NCBI GenBank assembly: GCA_019418605.1
Contig: DYBN01000037.1
Location: 1-47,455 of the forward strand
From: Sutterella sp.
GTDB lineage: Bacteria; Pseudomonadota; Gammaproteobacteria; Burkholderiales; Burkholderiaceae_F
Direction: 5' to 3'
DNA length: 47,455 nt
Made by a program: the position numbers and the translations under genes. This document shows positions 41,615 through 47,455 of the stretch, piece by piece. Position 1 is the first letter of the stretch; the number at the start of each line of letters is the position of its first letter. The notes beneath the pieces were generated by a model that was given only the letters and a program-made list of their open reading frames with translations, searched no databases and was not told where the DNA came from.

Positions 41615-42931
41615 ATGGACTCCCTCATTCGCAATGCGACGGCCATCAACGAACTTCTTGCCCGCTACGGCGTGAAATTCGGCATTTACAAGGATGGCTC
41701 CTTTCATGAGCAGCTGTTTCCCTTTGATCCCATGCCGCGCATTATTGAGGCCAAGGAGTGGGAGTCGCTCTCAGCGGGTCTCTCGCAGCGCGTGCGGGCT
41801 TTAAACGCATTTTTGAGTGACATCTACGGCCCCAAGAAAATCGTCTCCGACGGCGTCATACCCGCCGACTTCGTCTTTTCTTCAAGCGGCTTTTTAAAGG
41901 CCTGCGACGGCCTCACGCCCCCGGGCGGGGTTTTTGCGCACATCGCGGGCATTGACCTCGTGCAGGCCGTTGACCGCACCTGGTACGTGCTCGAAGACAA
42001 CCTGCGCATCCCTTCGGGGGCGTCGTACCCCCTCATTGCCCGGGAAATCTGCCGCAGAGCCTCGCCCAAGACCTTTCGCGAGGCGGGCATCGTCGACAAC
42101 CGCGGCTATCCCGAGATGCTCACGCACATGATGCGCAGCGTCGCCTGCGACGGCATCTGCGTGGTGATGACGCCCGGGCGCTACAACGCGGCCTTCTTCG
42201 AGCACAGCTACCTCTCGGAGAGAACGGGCTTTGCGCTTGCCACCAACGAGGATCTCTTCGTTGACGGCAACACGCTTTTCTTTCGCGACTGCGCCAAGGG
42301 GCCTGTCAAGGTCGGTGCCGTGTACCGGCGCATCTCAGACGACTATCTCGATCCGCTGACGTTCCGCCCGGAAAGTCTCATCGGCGTGCCGGGCATCATG
42401 GACGCTTACCGCGCCGGGCGCGTGGCCATCATCAACGCCCCTGGCAACGGCGTGGCCGACGACAAGGGGATTTACTATTTCGTGCCGAAGATGGTTGAGT
42501 ACTACCTGGGAGAGAAGCCGATACTGAAAAACGCGCCCACGTATCTGCCGATTTATGTAAAGGACCGCGCCTACGTGCTTGACAACCTCTCGCGCTTGGT
42601 CATCAAGGATGTGGCTGAAGCAGGAGGCTACGGCGTTGTCTTCGGGCGCGACATGGATGAAAAGACCCTTGCCTCCTGGCGGGAGAAAATCATCAATGAA
42701 CCCAGGCGCTTCATCGTGCAGGAAGTGATCGACTTCATTGACCTTCCGGTGTACGAGGCGGGCGAAACCGTCAGCCGCAAGGCCGACCTGCGCGCCTTCG
42801 TGCTCACCTCGGCCGACGGCGTTGCCGTCTGGCCAAGCGGCTTGACGCGCTTTTCGCGCGTGCCCGAGAGCTTCGTCGTCAACTCTTCGCAAGGCGGAGG
42901 CTTTAAGGACACGTGGGTGAAGGCGCGCTGA
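41615..42931 (+). CDS. Circularly permuted ATP-grasp amidoligase-like protein
   Basis: 438 residues. It matches the circularly permuted ATP-grasp family once called DUF404/DUF407: RVRALNAFLSDIYGPKKIV, DLVQAVDRTWYVLEDNLRIPSGASYPL, VVMTPGRYNAAFFEHSYLSERTG, VYRRISDDYLDPL, INAPGNGVADDKGIYYFVPKM. Published comparative genomics (Iyer, Aravind and colleagues) groups these with alpha-E and transglutaminase-like proteins as predicted peptide or amide-bond-forming systems; the product is unknown. ATG at 41615 is chosen as the point where family similarity begins; a start at 41564 is in frame. Confidence 0.85.
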   Translation: MDSLIRNATAINELLARYGVKFGIYKDGSFHEQLFPFDPMPRIIEAKEWESLSAGLSQRVRALNAFLSDIYGPKKIVSDGVIPADFVFSSSGFLKACDGLTPPGGVFAHIAGIDLVQAVDRTWYVLEDNLRIPSGASYPLIAREICRRASPKTFREAGIVDNRGYPEMLTHMMRSVACDGICVVMTPGRYNAAFFEHSYLSERTGFALATNEDLFVDGNTLFFRDCAKGPVKVGAVYRRISDDYLDPLTFRPESLIGVPGIMDAYRAGRVAIINAPGNGVADDKGIYYFVPKMVEYYLGEKPILKNAPTYLPIYVKDRAYVLDNLSRLVIKDVAEAGGYGVVFGRDMDEKTLASWREKIINEPRRFIVQEVIDFIDLPVYEAGETVSRKADLRAFVLTSADGVAVWPSGLTRFSRVPESFVVNSSQGGGFKDTWVKAR

Positions 42932-43150
42932 AAGCAACGACCAAAAGCGCCCCGAAAGTGCACCAAAGCCAGCCAAAGGAAAAGTCACCCGGGTGACTCG
43001 CGCGGCGCAAAGGCCTGCGCAGGCGGCCTGAAGGAAAATCAAGGGGCGGCTTCAGGGCGGCTTCATTGCGGCAGAACGAGGGCGAGAAGTGCTGACACCG
43101 CAGGCAGCCGGGTACAAGACAGCAATCAGGATCAACAAAGCATAAAAACC
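42932..43150. other. Gap with palindromes between ATP-grasp and alpha-E genes
   Basis: AGTCACCC-GGGTGACT (42983-42998) is a perfect 16-bp palindrome. AGGCC...GGCCT follows at about 43012-43030, and a short direct repeat GGCGGCTTCA occurs twice near 43046-43065. No T-run follows any of them and no coding sequence is evident. Confidence 0.5.
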
Positions 43151-43852
43151 ATGACAGCAAACGATCGGACGACATCGACCATCTCAGCCGAGCAGGCCGA
43201 CCGCCTCTATTGGCTCGGGCGCTACGTCGAGCGCGTGTTTTCAACCTTGAGAATCTTCAATCGGTCGCTTGACCGCATGCTCGACCAAGACGGAGAAGAC
43301 TACGTTTCTTTTTGCAGGAAGCTCTCGATTCCGTCAGACATCTACGCCGGAGCCGAAGACTTCGAGCAGCGCTACCTCTTTGATCCGGACAATCCCGACT
43401 CGATCTACGCCAACCTCTCGCGCGCCTACGACAATGCGATCGTGTTGAGAAACTTTCTCACCACCGAGACGATGGCCTATATTGAGCTTGCGCTCAATCA
43501 GCTGCAGCGGGGCGCAAGGGCAGAGTCGGCCTTTCTTGAGACGCAGCGCGTGGGCGACTGGCTTCTTGCCTTCTGGGGGTCGGTCGACGACCGCGTGGCC
43601 GACGTTGAGCGGCGCGACCTGCTAAAGGTCGGCAAGTATTCCGAACGGCTTGACCTCATCATCCGGCTTGACTATCCCGAGTATGCGCTCGAAGCCCTGC
43701 TGCCGCGGCTTTTATCGCACACAAAGCGCGTGGAGACGCTTCTCTCAGCCCCCGCGCTCGGGGAGCTTCGCGCCATGGCGGACGATTATGATGCCGCAGA
43801 GGGCGACATTGACCGCGCAAGGCTTCTCGCCCTTGTCAACCGCCTGCATTAG
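43151..43852 (+). CDS. Alpha-E domain protein (DUF403)
   Basis: 233 residues, all-helical. Characteristic start: ISAEQADRLYWLGRYVERVFSTLRIF, then NARAYDNAIVLRNFLTTETM-like helices and YPEYALEALLPRLLSHTKRVETLL. Alpha-E proteins are regularly encoded beside circularly permuted ATP-grasp and transglutaminase-like genes and are predicted to work with them, possibly as a binding or ligase accessory. No catalytic residues are known for the family. Confidence 0.85.
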   Translation: MTANDRTTSTISAEQADRLYWLGRYVERVFSTLRIFNRSLDRMLDQDGEDYVSFCRKLSIPSDIYAGAEDFEQRYLFDPDNPDSIYANLSRAYDNAIVLRNFLTTETMAYIELALNQLQRGARAESAFLETQRVGDWLLAFWGSVDDRVADVERRDLLKVGKYSERLDLIIRLDYPEYALEALLPRLLSHTKRVETLLSAPALGELRAMADDYDAAEGDIDRARLLALVNRLH

Positions 43853-43882
43853 TCTGCCGGTGACGCACTTGGAGTTGAGACC

Positions 43883-44752
43883 TTGAAGGTTCGCTTTGCA
43901 CTTCGCACGGCATTTTTGTTTTCCGAGCCCGTCACGGGCCACGTCTTTCGCATCCGCCCCGTGCCGCCGGAGCTCCCCGGGCAGCATGTGCTCGAGACAA
44001 AGCTCACGACGCAGCCTGCACTCAAGCTCTCGGCAACGACCGACCCCGTTTTTGGCAACCTCACCTTGACGGGGCGCATTGACGCGCCCCACGAGAGCTT
44101 TGAAATCAAGGTCGAGGGGGTGCTCGAGCGCGAGGAGCCGATGCCCGCGTCTGCAATTCAATCGGGTTGCTCCTCTTTGATTGGCTTTGCAGCCGATCCT
44201 GTTTGCGGGTCCGGGGACATGAAGTCCTCGACAGCACAATTTCCTCCTCAGCCCTATTTTCTCTATCCCACGGCTTTGACGCAGCCGGGTCCCCGCGTGC
44301 TCGCGCTCTGGGAGAGCGTCAGTAGCGACGCTTTGAAGATTCAGGACGCCGGTTTGAGGAGCCTTTTTCTCATGCACGCCGCGCACCGTGCCTTGACCTA
44401 CAAAAAGGGTGCGACGTCGGTGGGTACGAGCGCCGAAGAGGCACTCTCGATCGGCAGCGGCGTCTGCCAGGACTACAGTCACGTTCTCATCTGCCTTTTG
44501 CGCCTGGCGGGCATTCCCGCTCTTTATGCCGCAGGGCTTGTCGCGGGCGAAGGCCCCACCCACGCCTGGGTGCAGGCCTGGTGCGGCAGCCGCTGGCTTT
44601 CGCTTGATCCCACGCACGACGCACCCGCACAAGGCGCCTACGTGACGCTCGCGCGCGGCTGCGACTTTGCTGATGCGGCCCTTGAGCGCGGCATTTTCCT
44701 TGGGAGCGCGCGGCAGACCATTGAAACAAGCGCCGAGGTGAAGGCGCTTTAA
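43883..44752 (+). CDS. Transglutaminase-like cysteine peptidase
   Basis: 289 residues. The catalytic triad is visible: C195 in GSGVCQDYSHVLICLLR, H227 in GPTHAWVQAW, D242 in SLDPTHD. A beta-rich N-terminal domain precedes it. The start is a TTG, supported by GGAG 8 bp upstream and by the 30-bp gap from the alpha-E stop. In the ATP-grasp/alpha-E systems it is thought to be a peptidase or amide-processing enzyme that matures the product. It has no signal peptide, so it acts in the cytoplasm. Confidence 0.85.
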   Translation: MKVRFALRTAFLFSEPVTGHVFRIRPVPPELPGQHVLETKLTTQPALKLSATTDPVFGNLTLTGRIDAPHESFEIKVEGVLEREEPMPASAIQSGCSSLIGFAADPVCGSGDMKSSTAQFPPQPYFLYPTALTQPGPRVLALWESVSSDALKIQDAGLRSLFLMHAAHRALTYKKGATSVGTSAEEALSIGSGVCQDYSHVLICLLRLAGIPALYAAGLVAGEGPTHAWVQAWCGSRWLSLDPTHDAPAQGAYVTLARGCDFADAALERGIFLGSARQTIETSAEVKAL

Positions 44753-44767
44753 CGCGTACGCATTTTC

Positions 44768-45766
44768 ATGATCAAAACAGTTGTTTCGCTTCGCATGCCG
44801 GTGGCCGAAAAGATGGTCATCCGCAAAAACCGCGTGTTGCCGCAGGGCTTGTCCGAAGAAGAAGCCCTCTCGCGCGGATTGCCGCGCTTTTGCGTGGCAA
44901 CGGGCACGCACGGCGACGAGCTTGAGGGCCAGTACGTGTGCTGGCGCTTAAACCGCATTCTCGCGGAGCACCCCGAGAGCCTTTGCGGCATCGTCGACAT
45001 CTACCCGGCTGTCAACCCTCTGGGGATTGATTCGATCACGCGCGGCATCCCGCGCTTTGATCTCGACATGAACCGCATTTTCCCAGGCAATCCCCGCGGG
45101 ACGACCGAGGAGGCGATTGCTGCGCGCATCATTGCCGACATGAAGGGCGCTGCCTGCGTGGTCGACATCCACGCCTCCAACATCTTCCTGCGCGAGATCC
45201 CGCAGGTGCGCGTCAACGTCAATACCGCAAAAGCGCTCCTTCCCTTGGCTCGCGAGTTGAACTGCGACTTCATCTGGGTGCATGCCGCGGCAACCGTGCT
45301 TGAGAGCACGCTTGCCTGGTCACTTAACAGCATCGGCACGCCCTGCCTTGTGGTGGAGGCGGGCGTGGGCATGCGCATCACGCAGGCCTACGGAGAAAAA
45401 ATCACCGCGGGGCTTTTAAGCCTCATGAAGCGCTTGGGCATCTGGACGGGGCCCACCGAAAATGTGACCGACCCCATCGTCTCCACGGACGGCCGCGTGG
45501 GTTTTGTGAACGCCAATGCGCCCGGCATCTTTATCCCGAAAGTCGAACACTGGATGAACATTCACAAGGACGAGACGCTTGGCATCATCACCGATCCCAC
45601 CGACGGCACGGTGCTTGAAGAGGTCAAGAGCCCCTGCAACGGCCTTGTCTTTACGTTGCGCGAGTACCCGGTCGTCAACCCGGGGTCGCTTGTGGCCCGC
45701 GTGCTTGACGTGGAGCGCGAGGGAGCCGCGCTGCAGGACGGTGAAAAAGAGGAGGGTGACTCATGA
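44768..45766 (+). CDS. AstE/AspA-family M14 metallo-hydrolase (intact site)
   Basis: 332 residues. Succinylglutamate desuccinylase/aspartoacylase-like fold. Zinc ligands are intact: H48 and E51 in ATGTHGDELEGQY, and H135 in VVDIHASNIF; the catalytic Glu is E197 in LVVEAGVG. DLDMNRIFPG carries the substrate-binding Asn-Arg pair. A C-terminal beta-barrel follows (DGTVLEEVKSPCNGLVF). It would remove an acyl or amino-acyl group from an N-acylated amino acid or short peptide. It starts 15 bp after the transglutaminase gene and overlaps the next gene by ATGA. Confidence 0.87.
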   Translation: MIKTVVSLRMPVAEKMVIRKNRVLPQGLSEEEALSRGLPRFCVATGTHGDELEGQYVCWRLNRILAEHPESLCGIVDIYPAVNPLGIDSITRGIPRFDLDMNRIFPGNPRGTTEEAIAARIIADMKGAACVVDIHASNIFLREIPQVRVNVNTAKALLPLARELNCDFIWVHAAATVLESTLAWSLNSIGTPCLVVEAGVGMRITQAYGEKITAGLLSLMKRLGIWTGPTENVTDPIVSTDGRVGFVNANAPGIFIPKVEHWMNIHKDETLGIITDPTDGTVLEEVKSPCNGLVFTLREYPVVNPGSLVARVLDVEREGAALQDGEKEEGDS

Positions 45767-46701
45767 GGCGCGTGCGTGTTTTTGAAATGCCGTCGCTTTA
45801 CCGCGAGCCCCTGGAAATCACGGGCTATCGGTTTGGCGCGGGAGAAAAGAGTGCGGCCATCGTGGGAGCCATGCGCGGCAACGAAATTCAGCAGCTCTAC
45901 ATCTGCTCGCAGATCGTGCGCAAGCTCAAGGCTATTGAAGCGGCCGGCGGCGTGCGCCCGGGCGTTGCGATCGAGGTCATTCCGTGCGTCAATCCCTATT
46001 CGGTCAACATCGGCAAGCGCTTCTGGGCGATGGACGACACCGACATCAACCGCATGTTCCCGGGGTACGATCAGGGCGAGACCACGCAGCGCATCGCTGC
46101 GGGCGTTTTCTCGCACCTTCAGGGCTGGAAGTGGGGCGTTCACTTTGCCTCCTTCTACGTGCGGGGAGACTTTGTACCGCACGTGCGCATGATGCAAACC
46201 GACTTCGGCGACCCCCAGGGGGCGATCGACTTTGGCCTTCCCTTTGTGTTCGTGCGCAAACCTTTGCCCATAGACACGACGACGCTCAACTACAACTGGC
46301 AGATTTGGGACACCCAGGCCTATACGATCTTTACGAGTGAAACGAGCCGCATCGATCCGGCGTCGGCCTCCACGGCCGTCAACGCCGTGCTGCGGTTTTT
46401 GGCGCGCCGCGGCCTTATCGACTACCGCATCGACGGCGGGCGCGTGCCCGAGATGCTGCGCGAATCCAGCCTTGCCTCAGTCCATGCCCGCGCCGCGGGC
46501 ATCTTCAGGCGCTTGATGGGGCCGGGAGCCCAGGCCCATGCGGGTGAATTGATGGGAGAGATCATTGATCCGGCCCAGGGCCACGTCGTGCGCGAAATCC
46601 GCGCGCCCGCCGACGGCCTGGTGTTTTTTGCCTGCCATGATGCGCTCGTGATCGAGCGGCAGATTCTCTTTAGCCTGATCAAGAACTTTCACGCGGGATA
46701 G
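45763..46701 (+). CDS. AstE/AspA-like M14 paralogue with altered metal site
   Basis: 312 residues. Overall fold and several motifs match the preceding protein (DDTDINRMFPGYDQGE; C-terminal barrel VVREIRAPADGLVFF). The zinc motif is changed: the GTHGDE of its neighbour is AMRGNE here (R38 in place of His, E41 kept). The His of DIHAS is shifted (VHFAS, H127), and E193 may replace the catalytic Glu. It may be inactive, bind metal differently, or form a heterodimer with the intact partner. Its ATG overlaps the previous stop (ATGA) behind a strong AGGAGG. Confidence 0.82.
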   Translation: MRRVRVFEMPSLYREPLEITGYRFGAGEKSAAIVGAMRGNEIQQLYICSQIVRKLKAIEAAGGVRPGVAIEVIPCVNPYSVNIGKRFWAMDDTDINRMFPGYDQGETTQRIAAGVFSHLQGWKWGVHFASFYVRGDFVPHVRMMQTDFGDPQGAIDFGLPFVFVRKPLPIDTTTLNYNWQIWDTQAYTIFTSETSRIDPASASTAVNAVLRFLARRGLIDYRIDGGRVPEMLRESSLASVHARAAGIFRRLMGPGAQAHAGELMGEIIDPAQGHVVREIRAPADGLVFFACHDALVIERQILFSLIKNFHAG

Positions 46702-46716
46702 GCGGCAGTTGCCGCC
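46701..46716. promoter_or_regulatory. Hairpin after the M14 pair
   Basis: GGCGGC-AGTT-GCCGCC, a perfect 6-bp stem starting at the stop codon. There is no T-run, so it is at best a weak terminator. Confidence 0.4.
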
Positions 46717-46763
46717 TGTGTGCTCGCAGATGTCTTGAGGGACTATGGCCCGTGGGGAGCGTG

Positions 46764-47405
46764 ATGTCCGAGAAACTCTTCAGCCCGCAGCTCATCTCCT
46801 GGGCCATGGAAAGGACCGGGATGGACATTGCCGAACTTGCGGGCAGGATGAAAACGACGCCTGAAAAGCTTGAGGCTTGGAGCAACGGAGGGGCCGAACC
46901 CACGTTTGCGCAGGCCGAAAAGCTTGCGAAGGCGGCGTATCTGCCGGTTGCAGTTCTGATGCTCGACAAGGTTCCTCAGATGATTGAGGGGATGGCTGAC
47001 TTTCGCACGCACGACAGCCGCCCGCTTTCCAATCAGAGCACGGCATTGGAGGCAGCAATACTCGACGCGCGAGCGTGCCAGGATTGGTATCGCGATTATC
47101 TTGAGAAAAACGGCGTCGATAAAAATGACTTTGCCGGCTGTTTGCGGAAAGTTGACGATCCGGACAGGGCGGCGGAAACAATCAAGGCCTCGCTTGGCAT
47201 CGATGAGATTCGGATAGAAGCGAAAACCGTCGAGCAATACCTCTCGCGCCTAGTGTTCAAAATTGAAACAGACCTCGGCGTGTGCGTGATGCGCGCGGGT
47301 CATGTGAAAAACAACCCCCGAAGGACCTTGACCCCGGAAGAGTTTCGCGGGTTCGCCCTGGCGGACGCTGTTGCTCCGCTCATTTTCGTCAATTCCAGAG
47401 AGTAA
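46764..47405 (+). pseudogene. XRE/ImmA-type gene truncated by an IS66-type insertion
   Basis: The product begins MSEKLFSPQLISWAMERTGM, with a helix-turn-helix-like N-terminal domain (DIAELAGRMKTTPEKLEAW), then the ImmA/IrrE-type region ending RGFALADAVAPLIFVNS. In intact relatives the next residues lead into the HExxH zinc site. Here the frame ends two codons later: the last Glu codon takes its third base from, and the TAA stop lies in, the first bases of the IS66-type end. The catalytic site is therefore missing. GGGGAG precedes the ATG. ImmA proteins cleave repressors of mobile elements or antitoxins. The rest of the gene should lie beyond the IS copy, outside the window. Confidence 0.8.
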
Positions 47406-47455
47406 GTTCCCCATAGCTGAAAACGCTCTTTCCCAGCAGTTGCTAAAACCCGGAT
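47402..47455 (+). mobile_element. Left end of a second IS66-type element, cut by the window
   Basis: 54 bp starting GTAAGTTCCCCATAGCTGAA, identical to the minus-strand copy at 1322-1375 except for one base. The 8 bp before it (TCCAGAGA, 47394-47401) are a candidate target-site duplication; the other side is not visible. The window ends inside the element. Confidence 0.7.

Noticed and set aside
1322..47455. A 46-kb composite transposon bounded by the two IS66-type ends
   Set aside because: The segment holds essential chromosomal genes (purB, murI, fbaA) in normal betaproteobacterial order, and the left IS copy is truncated.
1..47455. tRNA, rRNA or CRISPR arrays
   Set aside because: I saw no T-loop-like sequence in a cloverleaf context, no rRNA segments, and no regularly spaced repeats.

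Overview
The window is a 47.5 kb, GC-rich piece of a proteobacterial chromosome. The gene content points to an anaerobic betaproteobacterium of the Sutterellaceae (Sutterella/Duodenibacillus-like). The reasons are the fba-purC-purE-purK-sua5 gene order seen in Burkholderiales, an FNR regulator next to anaerobic hemN, a secreted flavin reductase with a multiheme cytochrome and a PhnD-type sensor kinase, and a type V autotransporter. This placement is inference from gene content, not from a marker gene; there is no rRNA or tRNA in the window.

Layout. 1-1375: phage/mobile remnant (DUF2513-like fragment, HNH endonuclease, 5' end of an IS66-type element). 1487-9838: MetQ-like binding protein, purB, an MscS channel, a Spy/LTXXQ-like periplasmic protein, a DUF72 protein and a flavodoxin-nitroreductase fusion. 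10281-13077: an autotransporter whose signal-peptide region contains a G9 tract that puts it out of frame, a probable phase-variable OFF state. 13481-20387: thioesterase and a housekeeping block on the minus strand (fba, dgkA, purC, purE, purK, sua5/tsaC, murI). 20616-23874: a DUF234-type ATPase behind a dense set of palindromes, and a MATE transporter. 24416-28775: fnr, divergent hemN with an FNR box, and sbcB. 28820-33060: a beta-hydroxyacid dehydrogenase, then a feo iron-uptake locus with a 21-codon ORF, a Fur-type promoter, feoA, feoA and feoB. 33201-39558: an AAA/PD-(D/E)XK protein, then a minus-strand respiratory module (flavin reductase, tetraheme cytochrome, periplasmic-sensing kinase, FixJ-type regulator), then a decayed fragment of a second AAA/PD-(D/E)XK gene. 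39606-40679: a stand-alone RelA/SpoT synthetase. 40906-46701: GNAT acetyltransferase, then a peptide-ligase-like cluster (circularly permuted ATP-grasp, alpha-E, transglutaminase, two AstE/AspA-like M14 proteins). 46764-47455: an XRE/ImmA gene cut off just before its HExxH site by another copy of the IS66-type element, which runs off the window.

How the genes work together. The purine genes carry out successive or near-successive steps of IMP synthesis. FNR probably controls hemN and perhaps the small ORF before feo and the flavin reductase, so iron uptake, anaerobic heme synthesis and anaerobic respiration look co-regulated. The kinase/regulator pair probably senses a small molecule and induces the reductase/cytochrome pair that respires it. 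The ATP-grasp cluster probably makes and trims a small peptide or amide product that is still unknown.

The least ordinary items are the G9 switch in the autotransporter, the ATP-grasp/alpha-E/transglutaminase/double-M14 cluster with one metal-site-degenerate M14 partner, the reductase whose fumarate-binding residues are replaced, and the feo leader with its small ORF and leader terminator.
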